Source: Flavobacteriales bacterium
GTDB lineage: Bacteria > Bacteroidota > Bacteroidia > Flavobacteriales_F > PHOS-HE28
Assembly: GCA_016718655.1 (NCBI GenBank)
Contig: JADKCV010000036.1
Span: 1-33,127, forward strand
Length of the DNA: 33,127 nucleotides
Direction of reading: 5' to 3'
Shown in pieces: positions 1 through 7,900 of this stretch (position 1 is the first letter of the stretch; each line of letters begins with the position of its first letter). Position numbers and translations under genes: made by a program. Below the pieces are notes generated by a model that saw only the letters and a list, made by a program, of their open reading frames with translations, did no database searches and was not told the DNA's origin.

Positions 1-296
1 AGTCGATCGGCGAGGGCATCCACTGGAATGCGCCGTGCTTCTACTTCACCGGGCAGATGAAGCCCTTCGACCCGAAGACCTACAAGCGTTACGTCGTCGG
101 CTTCAACTTCTTCAAGCAGGACGTGCTGCGCCTGATCTTCCTACGCGGCGCCGATGTGGAGAACAAGCAGGGACTCCTCACAGGCGACTACAAGGACGGC
201 CGCAGGCTCGCGCTCTTCACCAGTGCGGCCGAGGTGAAGAAGCACGAGAAGGAACTCCTCCGCATCATCAAGGCGCTCATCAAGAACATGAACTGA
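1..296 (+). CDS. DUF1801 domain protein, 5' truncated by window edge
   Basis: The gene enters from the left edge in the frame starting at base 3 (SIGEGIHWNAPCFYFTGQ) and runs to a stop at 294-296, giving about 97 residues. The GIHWNAPCFYF stretch, a central basic region and a C-terminal helix rich in Lys are typical of DUF1801 (YdhG-like) proteins, small alpha/beta proteins of unknown biochemical role. The N-terminus lies outside the window, so the Met at base 57 is internal and should not be taken as the start. The GyrI-like gene begins 7 bases downstream, so co-transcription is likely. A second DUF1801 domain occurs in the fusion gene at 3198-3935. Confidence 0.75.
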   Translation, partial: SIGEGIHWNAPCFYFTGQMKPFDPKTYKRYVVGFNFFKQDVLRLIFLRGADVENKQGLLTGDYKDGRRLALFTSAAEVKKHEKELLRIIKALIKNMN

Positions 297-303
297 ACCG
301 ACC

Positions 304-765
304 ATGATCACTACACCAGAAGTCATCACTACCAACGAGGTCATCACCGCCGCGATCCCGCTGGTGATCCCCGGTCGTGACATGCCGAAGTACATGGACC
401 CTGCGATCCAGGAGATCATCAGCGTTCTGACCGCGCAAGGCATGCACCCAGCCGGTCCGATGTTCTCTTACCACCATCGGCGCCCGAGCGACACCTTCGA
501 GTTCGAGATCGGTTTCCCGGTGTCGAAGGCGATCAAGCCGGAAGGGCGAGTGATCAACAGCACGCTGCCTGCTGTGAATGTCGTGCGCAGCGTGTACCAA
601 GGACCCTACGAGGGCCTCGCACAAGCGTGGCCAGCGTTGCAGAACTGGGTGCGTGCGAACGGCCATGGCGAAACGGGCAAGTTCTGGGAGAGCTACCTCA
701 ACAACCCAAGCGAGGTGAAGGACCCAAAGGACTACCGCACAGAACTGAATTGGATCGTAGGGTAA
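304..765 (+). CDS. GyrI-like / AraC effector-binding domain protein
   Basis: This 153-residue protein looks like a stand-alone GyrI-like small-molecule-binding domain. It shows an N-terminal strand (VITAAIPLVIPGRDMPKYM), a central GPMFSYHHR...FEFEIGFPV segment, then VVRSVYQGPYEGLAQAW and a C-terminal RTELNW strand, in the order expected for the tandem SHS2 fold. Family members bind small hydrophobic ligands, either as the effector domain of AraC/MerR regulators or free. No DNA-binding helix-turn-helix is present, so it is probably a free ligand-binding protein. The start at 304 follows the preceding gene by 7 bases. The ligand cannot be predicted. Confidence 0.75.
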   Translation: MITTPEVITTNEVITAAIPLVIPGRDMPKYMDPAIQEIISVLTAQGMHPAGPMFSYHHRRPSDTFEFEIGFPVSKAIKPEGRVINSTLPAVNVVRSVYQGPYEGLAQAWPALQNWVRANGHGETGKFWESYLNNPSEVKDPKDYRTELNWIVG

Positions 766-799
766 TGCTGTTCAATTGATCGGAAAATGATGTGAACCT

Positions 800-1532
800 A
801 TGGCTGGAAAGCGGGATCCGGATGTGAAGGAGGCGCTCAAGTGGCTGGAGGCGCATGGCACGAAGCCCTATCGCGACCAATTGTCCGTGCGCTTCGCGAT
901 CCACACGGACAAGGCCTATGGGACCTCGATGCCGGATGTGCAGAAGCTGGCCAAGACCATCGGCAAAGACCAAGAACTGGCCCTGCTGCTCTGGGATACC
1001 GGCTGGCATGAAGCGAAAGCACTGGCCACCCTCGTTGCGGATCCCAAGCAGGTGACGCCCACCCAGATGGATGCCTGGTGCGCTGACTTCCAGAATTGGG
1101 CCGATTGTGACACGGCGTGTTTCCTGCTCTTCGACAAAACCCCGCATGCATTCAACAAAGTGAAGCAATGGGCCAAGCGTAAGCCGGAGTTCGAGAAGCG
1201 TGCGGCGTTCGCCTTGTTAGCCAGTTGTGCCTTGCACGACAAGAAGGGTCCCGATAAGCCCTATCTCGAACTGCTTCCCCTTTGTGAGAAGGCCGCGAAC
1301 GATGAACGAAATTTCGTGAAGAAGGCTGTGAGCTGGGCCTTGCGTAGCATGGGGTCGCGCAGCGTGGAATGTCGTGAAGCCGCCCTGGAGGTCGCTGAGC
1401 GCCTAGCCGTCAGTGCCGTCAAGACCGAGCGATGGGTGGGCAAAGGATGTGCTACGCGACCTGCGCAGACCGCTTGTGGAACGGCGAGTTGAAAGAAGGA
1501 AATCGAACATGGTCGACACTAAGCGCAAATGA
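800..1532 (+). CDS. AlkD-like DNA alkylation repair protein, frame broken near 1445
   Basis: The protein consists of helical HEAT-like repeats typical of the DNA alkylation repair (AlkD) family, which removes bulky or positively charged alkylated bases. Visible landmarks are KPYRDQLSVRFAI, YGTSMPDVQKLAK, LWDTGWHEAKALA, DFQNWADCDTAC and ERNFVKKAVSWALRSMG. As written, the frame ends at 1492 after a meaningless tail. Removing one G at 1445-1446 gives WVGKDVLRDLRRPLVERR, the expected family C-terminus, and moves the stop to 1530-1532. That stop forms an ATGA overlap with the YdeI gene at 1529, which strongly supports the restored reading of about 243 residues. The extra G lies in GGGTGGGCAAAGG, a likely sequencing error site. 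Confidence 0.8.
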
Positions 1533-2125
1533 TGAATCCATCCACTGCCATTCCAGAGGATCGTCCGATCATGGACTTCGAGACCGCGCAAGCCTTTGAT
1601 GTGTGGCTGGACCGGAACGGGTCCACTTCCCCAGGCATCCATATCCGCATCGCCAAGAAGGACAGTGGCATTCTTTCCATCACGTATGCGGAAGCGCTGG
1701 AGATCGCGCTGTGCCACGGCTGGATCGATGGCGTACGCAACCGCTTTGATGAGAAGTGCTTCCTGCAGAGGTTCACGCCACGTGGCCCACGCAGCATCTG
1801 GAGCCAGATCAACAAGAACAAAGTGCAGGGCTTGATCAAGGCCAAATTGATGCGACCTGCCGGTCTTGCCGCCGTGAAGCGCGCCAAGGAGAACGGCCAA
1901 TGGGATAAGGCCTACGCCCCGGTGAGCCAGATCCAAGTGCCTCCCGACCTGGCAGCCGCGTTGAAGAAGAACAAGAAGGCACGCACCTTCTTCGAGACAC
2001 TGAAAGGCAGGTCTCGCTATGCGTTCCTGCATCGTTTGCAAACAGCGAAGAAGGAGGAGACCCGGACGAAACGGCTTGCGCTCTACATCGCCATGATGGA
2101 GCGAGGTGAAGCGTACCATCAATGA
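1529..2125 (+). CDS. YdeI/OmpD-associated family protein
   Basis: This 198-residue protein matches the YdeI (OmpD-associated) family of cytosolic proteins. Landmarks are FDVWLDRNG near residue 25, SITYAEALEIALCHGWIDG near 50-68, and FTPRGPRSIWSQINKNKVQGLI near 80-100. The C-terminal half (VPPDLAAALKKNKKARTFFETL...RYAFLHRLQTAKKEETRTKRL) is the usual basic helical module of the family. YdeI has been linked to resistance to membrane-active peptides in enterobacteria, but the mechanism is not settled. Two adjacent Met codons (1529 and 1532) are possible starts. The first overlaps the restored stop of the AlkD-like gene and is preferred because it implies translational coupling. Confidence 0.8.
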   Translation: MMNPSTAIPEDRPIMDFETAQAFDVWLDRNGSTSPGIHIRIAKKDSGILSITYAEALEIALCHGWIDGVRNRFDEKCFLQRFTPRGPRSIWSQINKNKVQGLIKAKLMRPAGLAAVKRAKENGQWDKAYAPVSQIQVPPDLAAALKKNKKARTFFETLKGRSRYAFLHRLQTAKKEETRTKRLALYIAMMERGEAYHQ

Positions 2126-2153
2126 ATCCAGAACCACCAACAACCCGACCACC

Positions 2154-2741
2154 ATGCTCAAGAAGATACTCCTCGTCCTTGCCATCATCATCGTTGGCAT
2201 CATCGTCGCTTCACGTTTCCAACCGGACAGCTATACGGTGGAACGGAGCGCCACCATTGACGCACCGATCGACGTCGTGTTCGCGCACATGAACGACTTC
2301 CGGAAGTGGCAGCAGTTCAACGCATGGGGTGATACGGACCCGAACGCGGTGTATACGTATAGTGACATCTCTAATGGGGTAGGGGCCGATTTTCATTGGA
2401 AAGGCAATAGCGATATGGGCGAGGGCAGCATGACCATGCTGGAAAGTAGACCGAACGAATACGTGAAGGTCGACCTCGAGTTCATCGAACCCTTCGCCGG
2501 CAAGGCAACGACGGAGTATGTGATGGCACCTGAAGGAGAAGGCACCAGGCTCACCCAACGGATGTCCAGCGACCACAACTTCTTCAGCAAGATCATGTGC
2601 ATGTTCATGGACATGGACAAGATGATCGGCGATAAGTATGAGGAAGGGTTCCGGCGGATGAACAAGGTGCTCCCCGGTCTGGTGCCAGCGCCCGTGGAAC
2701 CGTTGGCAGTTCCGCAGGATAGCACTGGAACCGCCAGTTGA
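2154..2741 (+). CDS. Membrane-anchored SRPBCC (polyketide cyclase-like) protein
   Basis: The 195-residue protein begins with a single transmembrane helix (LLVLAIIIVGIIVASRF), followed by an SRPBCC domain. It opens with ERSATIDAPIDVVFAHMNDF, has WHKGN-like and GEGSMTMLE segments, and closes with a long helix (MFMDMDKMIGDKYEEGFRRM). SRPBCC domains form a hydrophobic cavity for lipid-like ligands. An in-frame Met at 2106 lies inside the preceding gene and adds a polar tail, so the Met at 2154, directly before the hydrophobic helix, is chosen. It is a close paralogue of the protein at 4789-5316. The ligand is unknown. The C-terminal Pro-rich tail (LVPAPVEPLAV) is absent from the paralogue. Confidence 0.8.
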   Translation: MLKKILLVLAIIIVGIIVASRFQPDSYTVERSATIDAPIDVVFAHMNDFRKWQQFNAWGDTDPNAVYTYSDISNGVGADFHWKGNSDMGEGSMTMLESRPNEYVKVDLEFIEPFAGKATTEYVMAPEGEGTRLTQRMSSDHNFFSKIMCMFMDMDKMIGDKYEEGFRRMNKVLPGLVPAPVEPLAVPQDSTGTAS

Positions 2742-2787
2742 ACCGTTCGAACCTGGCCTACCTACAACCCCGCCCATACACAACGCT

Positions 2788-3198
2788 ATGCAAACCCGGA
2801 TCTTCGTCAACATGCACGTGAAGGACCTTGCCACCAGCATGACCTTCTTCAAGAAGCTCGGTTGGAGTTTCAACATGCAGTTCACCAATGAGGACGCTGC
2901 GTGCTTGGTGATCAGTGACACCATCTACTGCATGCTGCACACAGCGTCCAGCATCCAGCGCTTCCTGCCGAACGGAAAGTCCGCCGCGGATCCCACGAAG
3001 CATACCGAAGTGCTTCTGGCGTTCTCCGTGGATAGTCGCGAAGCGGTGGATACGCTGTACAACAAAGCCCTTGCCGGTGGTGCCACGGAATGCCGTCCTG
3101 CCGAGGACCACGGCTTCATGTTCGCCCGCAGTTTCAACGACCTGGACGGGCACATCTGGGAGGTGTTCTGGATGGATGAGAAGCAGGCGCAAGGCTGA
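2788..3198 (+). CDS. VOC family (glyoxalase/bleomycin resistance-like) protein
   Basis: The 136-residue sequence has the paired beta-alpha-beta-beta-beta layout of vicinal oxygen chelate proteins. It opens with RIFVNMHVKDLATSMTFFKKLG, and the second half ends with FNDLDGHIWEVFWMD, the usual DPDGHxWE-type motif. The Glu in HIWEVFW is a likely metal ligand. Members include glyoxalases, dioxygenases and antibiotic-binding proteins, and substrate cannot be assigned from sequence. Its stop at 3196-3198 overlaps an ATG at 3198, the most likely start of the next gene, suggesting coupling. Confidence 0.8.
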   Translation: MQTRIFVNMHVKDLATSMTFFKKLGWSFNMQFTNEDAACLVISDTIYCMLHTASSIQRFLPNGKSAADPTKHTEVLLAFSVDSREAVDTLYNKALAGGATECRPAEDHGFMFARSFNDLDGHIWEVFWMDEKQAQG

Positions 3199-3935
3199 TG
3201 AAGATGATGAGATCAGGCGAAGAAGGGTCAGCGCACCTGTCCGAACGGACATCGCTTCATCCAGAGCAGCGACTGCCCGACCTGTCCGCAATGCGAAGTT
3301 GATCAAGGGCACCTACGGATGGTTGGATGGCGAAGCTTGCCGCACCGGCACGACGCGCGTTGGAGCATGCGGGCATCAGGACACTCACCGCTTTGGCCGA
3401 ACGCAGTGAAAAGGACTTGCTCGCATTGCACGGCTTCGGACCATCAACCCTGCCTATCCTCCGGAAGGCATTGGACGCTGCCGGCCTTCAATTCACACCA
3501 ACGATCACCAAGATGCGTGACCTACCAAAGAAGCCAACGAACACCGACGAGTACCTGAAGCGAATTCCCGCTGACCAACGCAGGGCACTGGAGGCACTTC
3601 GCAAGCAGATCCTCGCTGCCGCACCCGGTTGCGAGGAGCACTTCGGCTACGGGCTGCCTGGCTTCAAACACAACGGGCATCCGATGCTCTACCTCGGCGC
3701 CGCGAAGAACCATGTGGCGCTCTACGGCTCGGTCCCGATCGGTTTCAAGGATCGGCTGAAGGACTTCACCGTGAGCAAGGGCACCATCCAGTTCACGCCG
3801 GAGAAACCGTTGCCTGCTGCGCTGGTGAAGGACATCGTGAAAGCGAAAGTGGCGGAGATCGAGGTGCGGTGGCCAGCGAAACCCGCGAGGACCGCGGCGA
3901 AGAAGGCGGAGGGGAAAGCAGCGAAGAAGAAATGA
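3198..3935 (+). CDS. Zinc-ribbon + helix-hairpin-helix + DUF1801 fusion, two frame breaks
   Basis: Only the part from 3327 is open as written: MAKLAAPARRALEHAG, a helix-hairpin-helix resembling the RNA polymerase alpha C-terminal domain (LTALAERSEKDLLALHGFGPSTLP), then a DUF1801 domain (GCEEHFGYGLPGFKHNGHPM...) and a Lys/Ala-rich tail. Upstream, in another frame (3238-3297), the bases encode TCPNGHRFIQSSDCPTCPQC, a four-Cys zinc-ribbon I know to precede this HhH in Bacteroidota homologues. One extra base near 3225 and one missing base near 3305 would join everything from the ATG at 3198 into about 245 residues. That ATG overlaps the VOC stop and the end overlaps the next start (ATGA at 3932), so a single intact gene in the organism is likely. 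Confidence 0.65.
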
Positions 3936-4402
3936 AGGACTCTGCTGATCGCGAAGTGCCCACGCGTCATCAACGCCCCTCGCGAAAAGGTCTTCGCCGC
4001 GTGGACGGATCCGGCGATACTCGCGCGCTGGTGGGGGCCGAACGGCTTCACCAACACCTTCCATCGCTTCGAGCTGAAGCGCGAAGGCCTTTGGGAGTTC
4101 ACCATGCACGGCCCGAACGGGATGGACTTCAACAACACCTGCGTCTTCAAGCGCATCGAACCGCCGGGCTATCTGGAGTTCGACCACCTGAAGGAGATGC
4201 ACTTTTACAAGGCCATGATATCGTTCACCGCGGTAGCTGAAGGAACGCGCGTGGATTGGATGATGCGCTTCGATACGGTGGAAGAACTGGCACCGATAAG
4301 GACCTTCATCGAAAAGGCCAACGAAGAGAACATGGACAAGCTCGAACTCATTCTGACAAACAACTCAACGCGACCCCGGGCAAGCCCGCTGAACACCAAT
4401 GA
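3932..4402 (+). CDS. AHSA1-type SRPBCC protein, two single-base frame breaks
   Basis: The conserved SRPBCC/AHSA1 sequence runs from about 3963 (RVINAPREKVFAAWTDPA, then ARWWGPNGFTNTF, GLWEFTMHGPNG, FTAVAEGTRVDW, ANEENMDKLEL). The best start is the ATG at 3932, which overlaps the preceding stop. From there the frame must lose one C in the CCC run near 3958 to reach VINAPREKVF. At the end, adding one base near 4355 gives LTKQLNATPGKPAEHQ and a stop at 4400-4402 that overlaps the DoxX start (ATGA at 4399). The restored length of about 156 residues fits the family. Members bind hydrophobic ligands or act as Hsp90 co-chaperone-like proteins, and the role here is unknown. Confidence 0.65.
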
Positions 4403-4776
4403 AGAAACTCAACCTCGCCTACTGGATCATCACCGCGCTCTTCAGCGCCTTCATGATCTTCTCCTCATTCGGCGGCATTACGCTGATGCCCGAAGCCGTG
4501 GCCATGCTGCACGACCACCTGGGCTATCCGCTCTACTTCATCCAACTGGTGTCCTACGCCAAGGTGATAGGGGCCATCGCCATCCTGCTGCCCATGGTAC
4601 CAGCCCGGGTGAAGGAGTGGGCCTACTTCGGCTTCTTCGTGGACCTTGTGGCGGCCATCGTGTCCTTTGCGGCCGTTGGTGATCCGGTCGCGAATTGGTT
4701 ACCCATGTTCCTCTTCATCGCGGTGCTGGTCTGGGCCTACTGGCTGCACCACAAACGTCTCCACGCCACCAACTGA
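4399..4776 (+). CDS. DoxX-like integral membrane protein
   Basis: This 125-residue protein has four hydrophobic segments: AYWIITALFSAFMIFSSF, YFIQLVSYAKVIGAIAILLP, WAYFGFFVDLVAAIVSFAAVG and WLPMFLFIAVLVWAYWL. The order and the P-L-Y-F-I-Q-L...AKxIGAIAIL pattern fit the DoxX-like family of four-helix inner membrane proteins. Relatives are linked to quinol-related electron transfer or redox stress in other bacteria, but most DoxX-like proteins are uncharacterised. It sits between two SRPBCC genes. DoxX-like and AHSA1 genes often neighbour each other in Bacteroidota. The ATGA overlap at its start suggests coupling to the AHSA1 gene. Confidence 0.8.
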   Translation: MKKLNLAYWIITALFSAFMIFSSFGGITLMPEAVAMLHDHLGYPLYFIQLVSYAKVIGAIAILLPMVPARVKEWAYFGFFVDLVAAIVSFAAVGDPVANWLPMFLFIAVLVWAYWLHHKRLHATN

Positions 4777-4788
4777 ATCCGACCAACC

Positions 4789-5316
4789 ATGCTGCTCTAC
4801 ATCCTCATCGGCCTCGCCATCATCATCGTTGGCATCCTTATCGCCGCTTCGCTGAAGCCGAACACCGTTCACTACGAACGCAGCGCGGTGATCAACGCCC
4901 CACCGGACCGTATCCTGCCGCACGTGGTCGACTTCCACCAATGGAAGTCCTGGAGCCCTTGGGAGAAACTGGACCCGAACATGAAGCGCGACCACCTCGG
5001 CGCAGCGCAAGGCGTAGGTGCCAAATACGCATGGAGCGGGAATGGCAAGGCCGGTGAAGGCACCATGGAAGTGCTGGAGGCCAGCACCAGCGGCGTGAAG
5101 ATCGACCTGCGTTTCGTACGGCCCTTCAAGAACGATTGCATCACGCACTTCCATTTCACACCACAAGGCGGTGCCACCACCGTTCGTTGGACCATGGATG
5201 GCCCCAACCTGTTCGTCGGGAAGCTCATGAGCATGTTCATTCCCATGGACAAGATGATCGGCAAGGACTTCGAGCAGGGCTTGGCCGGATTGAAAGCAGA
5301 AGCAGAGAAACACTGA
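4789..5316 (+). CDS. Membrane-anchored SRPBCC protein, paralogue of 2154-2741
   Basis: The 175-residue protein has an N-terminal transmembrane helix (LYILIGLAIIIVGILIAASL) and an SRPBCC domain with ERSAVINAPPDRILPHVVDF, KSWSPWEKLDPN, GVGAKYAWSGNG and GEGTMEVLE. It ends in a long helix (MFIPMDKMIGKDFEQGLAGL). Nearly every landmark has a counterpart in the same order in the protein at 2154, so the two are paralogues within one operon-like run. The start at 4789 follows the DoxX stop by 12 bases and is the only Met before the hydrophobic helix. A membrane-tethered lipid-binding role is plausible but unproven. Confidence 0.8.
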   Translation: MLLYILIGLAIIIVGILIAASLKPNTVHYERSAVINAPPDRILPHVVDFHQWKSWSPWEKLDPNMKRDHLGAAQGVGAKYAWSGNGKAGEGTMEVLEASTSGVKIDLRFVRPFKNDCITHFHFTPQGGATTVRWTMDGPNLFVGKLMSMFIPMDKMIGKDFEQGLAGLKAEAEKH

Positions 5317-5327
5317 CACATTCACAC

Positions 5328-5705
5328 ATGGCACACTACGTTGATGGTTTCATGATCGCCGTTCCGAAGAAGGAACTCGCGCGTTACAAGAAGTTGGCGA
5401 CCGCTGCGGGCAAGGTGTGGATGGACCACGGTGCCTTGCAGTACATGGAGTGCGCCGGTGATGACCTGGAGCACGAAGGCATCGCATACCCCTTCCCCAA
5501 GGCGGCCAAATGCAAGCCGGGGGACACCGTCGTATTCTCGTGGATCGTGTACCGCAACCGCAAGCATCGCGACCAGGTGAACAAGAAGGTGATGGCCGAT
5601 CCGCGCATGGACAAGATGTACCGCGAACAGATGGCGTCTCCGATCTTCGACCATAAGCGCATGGCCTACGGTGGGTTCGTGACACTGGTGGAGCAGAACA
5701 AGTAG
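5328..5705 (+). CDS. DUF1428 (YbaA-like) family protein
   Basis: The 125-residue sequence matches DUF1428: MAHYVDGFMIAVPKKELARYKKLA at the N-terminus, WMDHGALQYMECAGDD in the centre, and FSWIVYRNRKHRDQVNKKVMADPRM followed by FDHKRMAYGGF near the end. These small ferredoxin-like-fold proteins have no established activity. An upstream in-frame extension overlaps the preceding gene and has no family similarity, so the start at 5328, 11 bases after that gene's stop, is chosen. It closes the tightly packed part of the cluster, and the following AHSA1 gene appears to have its own promoter. Confidence 0.85.
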   Translation: MAHYVDGFMIAVPKKELARYKKLATAAGKVWMDHGALQYMECAGDDLEHEGIAYPFPKAAKCKPGDTVVFSWIVYRNRKHRDQVNKKVMADPRMDKMYREQMASPIFDHKRMAYGGFVTLVEQNK

Positions 5706-5716
5706 CTGACCGCCGG

Positions 5717-5724
5717 TACCTTTG
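5717..5724 (+). promoter_or_regulatory. Bacteroidota -7 box (TACCTTTG)
   Basis: TACCTTTG is a perfect match to the Bacteroidota sigma -7 consensus TAnnTTTG and ends 5 bases before the ATG at 5730. Transcription would start at or almost at the start codon, giving a leaderless mRNA. I see no clear TTG at the expected -33 distance. Confidence 0.5.
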
Positions 5725-5729
5725 TGGGT

Positions 5730-6236
5730 ATGGAAACGCCAACTGCCCAACACCTCCGCAATAACGTTTCAATCCCGGCGGCTGACGAGATCCGTATCAC
5801 GCGGGTCATCGATGCACCACGCGACCTTGTTTGGAAGGCCTGGACCACACCGGCGATGCTGGTCCATTGGTTCGGCTGTGCGGCCTTCAGCACCGTTGAT
5901 GCCCAGGTGGACCTGCGCGAAGGCGGCAATTGGCGTGTGGTCTTGCGCACCCCGGACGGCGAGGACATCCCCAGTTATGGCATCTATATGGCGGTCCGGC
6001 CCATTGGCCACCTGGCTTTCACCCACCAATGGGAAAAGCAGCCGGTGGAAGTGAATCCGGCACACCACCGAACATTGGTGACCGTTGATCTGCACGAGGA
6101 AGGCGGGCAAACACGACTGGAGTTCCGGCAAACAGGCTTGGCATCAGAGGCCTCGCGTGACAGTCACATCGGCGGCTGGTGCGATAGCATGGATGCGTTG
6201 GCTGCCCGTGTTGAACGGTCCGTGGTTCGCAGTTAG
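5730..6236 (+). CDS. AHSA1-type SRPBCC protein
   Basis: This 168-residue protein is an activator of Hsp90 ATPase homologue 1-like SRPBCC protein. It has IRITRVIDAPRDLVWKAWTTP near residues 22-41, then HWFGCAAFSTVDAQVDLREGGNWRVVLRTPDGED, GIYMAVRPIGHLAFTHQW, a TLVTVDLHEEGGQTRLEF strand pair and the C-terminal GGWCDSMDALAARVE helix. The ATG at 5730 is preferred over a GTG two codons upstream because it follows a consensus -7 box by 5 bases. It is the second AHSA1 copy in the cluster and has its own promoter. The ligand is unknown. Confidence 0.85.
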   Translation: METPTAQHLRNNVSIPAADEIRITRVIDAPRDLVWKAWTTPAMLVHWFGCAAFSTVDAQVDLREGGNWRVVLRTPDGEDIPSYGIYMAVRPIGHLAFTHQWEKQPVEVNPAHHRTLVTVDLHEEGGQTRLEFRQTGLASEASRDSHIGGWCDSMDALAARVERSVVRS

Positions 6237-6529
6237 ACGTGCTCCTTGCGTGTACATGGCATTCGACTTCAAGTCGGTCTTCCGGACCACTCACCTGGGG
6301 AACTGCATGGGCCGGATCACTGACCCGGGAGTAGCTTGAACCCATGGAAGTTCACAAGGTCTTTGGTTGTATACCTTCCTTTGCGCCTTGTTCCATCCTC
6401 ACATCCTGTTCACCTGCGAGTTCCACGGTCCGTTCGGTTCGATCGACGCTCGGTTCTGCATCCGATCCAACGGACGACCTTTGTTCCGTTGCTCGGCAGC
6501 TGGCTCGGAACTGAGTCCATCCCTATACC
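6237..6529. other. Intergenic stretch, no gene seen
   Basis: These 293 bases between the AHSA1 gene and the histidine kinase hold no reading frame with family features. The sequence TATACC directly before the kinase ATG (6530) and TATACCTTCC near 6369 are weak resemblances to a Bacteroidota promoter. Confidence 0.4.
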
Positions 6530-7648
6530 ATGACTTCACAACCGAGGCGAGCGCTTGCTCAATTACTCCGAGCAGGAAAGGTGGAACTGTTGGCGACGTG
6601 GCGTGCCCAAGTGCGGGAATTGCCTTCAGCCAAACACTTGGATGTACCCACCCTGAACGACCACATACCAGGATTGATCGATGAAATTGCCGTTTCACTC
6701 GAACTCGGAGATGATCGGACCATCGCTCAGAACCTTCGGGAGGGCACCCCTCCGGAGCACGGTGCACAGCGCGTAGAGGATGGATTCGACATCATTGAGG
6801 TGGTTTCCGAGTACAACATCCTGCGCGGATGCGTGCATGCGCTGGCCGACCAGCACGACATCCGGATGGACCGGAACCTGTTGCATGTATTGAACATGGT
6901 CATGGACGGTGCGATCGGGATGGCGGTCCAGACCTTTGCGGAAGAGAAAGCCCATGAGGTCCGTAAGAGACGTCAAGAATACTTGGCCTTCGTTGCGCAC
7001 GACCTACGTAATCCCTTGACAGCCATCTCCCTGTCCGCAGCGCTGTTGGAAGCGACAATGAAGAAAGCGGAGGTCGATGAGGAGACCACCCACGTCTTCA
7101 GGACACTGCATCGGAACGTTGGTCAGTTGGAAACATTGGTCACCAAAGTGCTTGAGGAGAATGCCAACCTGCTATCCGAGGAAGGCCTATCGCTCGAACG
7201 CAGACATTTCGACCTGTGGGCACTGGTGGAGGCGGTGATACAGTCCATGGCTCCCGTTGCAGCTGATGCAGGTACCAGGCTGATCAACGCGATCCCGAAG
7301 GAACTCGTCGTATACGCGGATGCCGAACTGTTGCGTCGTGTGTTCCAGAACCTGATCGGCAATGCGATCACGTACACAGCTCGAGGAGAGGTCCGGATCG
7401 GTGCCGCGATGAACGACCTCCGTGATGGAACGGCGTGTTGGGTCACCGACAATGGTTCAGGGATCGATAAGGATCGCTTGGATTCCATCTTCGACAAAGG
7501 GGAAGGCGATGTGGAACGCATCGATAGTACCGGCCTGGGGTTGGCCATCGTCAAGACCTTCATTGAAGCCCACGGGGGAACGGTCCGGGCCCAAAGTGAA
7601 AAGGGGCAAGGCACTACGATCCGATTCGAACTTCCGGACCGGCAATGA
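6530..7648 (+). CDS. Cytosolic sensor histidine kinase with RsbRD-like N-terminal domain
   Basis: The 372-residue protein has no membrane segment. Residues about 10-135 are helical and resemble the RsbRD N-terminal sensor domain of stressosome-type proteins (LLATWRAQVRELPS... IIEVVSEYNILRGCVHALAD). A HisKA dimerisation helix follows, with the H box FVAHDLRNPLTAISLS, where His157 is the expected phosphorylation site. The ATPase domain has the N box QNLIGNAITYT (about 272-282), DNGSGID (about 306) and GLGLAIVKTF (about 335-344). All catalytic motifs are intact. No response regulator is adjacent. The LytTR regulator at 13021 is 5 kb away, so the partner is unknown. The signal sensed cannot be inferred. 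Confidence 0.85.
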   Translation: MTSQPRRALAQLLRAGKVELLATWRAQVRELPSAKHLDVPTLNDHIPGLIDEIAVSLELGDDRTIAQNLREGTPPEHGAQRVEDGFDIIEVVSEYNILRGCVHALADQHDIRMDRNLLHVLNMVMDGAIGMAVQTFAEEKAHEVRKRRQEYLAFVAHDLRNPLTAISLSAALLEATMKKAEVDEETTHVFRTLHRNVGQLETLVTKVLEENANLLSEEGLSLERRHFDLWALVEAVIQSMAPVAADAGTRLINAIPKELVVYADAELLRRVFQNLIGNAITYTARGEVRIGAAMNDLRDGTACWVTDNGSGIDKDRLDSIFDKGEGDVERIDSTGLGLAIVKTFIEAHGGTVRAQSEKGQGTTIRFELPDRQ

Positions 7649-7823
7649 AGACCGGGTGGTCCAGTTGAGGGTCGGGCTGGAGGCCACTTCGGCTCGGGGC
7701 TGAGGTGCGGGACCGTTCGGTGAGAACCGCTGAGTTGATCTGAACGTGATGCCCGCGTGAGCGATCGAAGCGGTTACCCCGCAACGGGCCTCGGTGTGCG
7801 AGGAGTAAAAGCGAAGAGCGCGA

Positions 7824-7846
7824 CCCCGGCTGCTCTTGAGCCGGGG
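7824..7846. terminator. GC-rich hairpin between convergent genes, possible bidirectional terminator
   Basis: An 8-bp perfect stem (ccccggct / agccgggg) encloses a 7-base loop in the gap between the convergent kinase and ppsA-side genes. No U-tract follows on the + strand, so terminator function is only a suggestion from position and shape. Confidence 0.35.
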
Positions 7847-7900
7847 GCACGCCCTAAAAAACCAAATGAAATATTGGTGAAAAGTGACCGGTATCGCATC

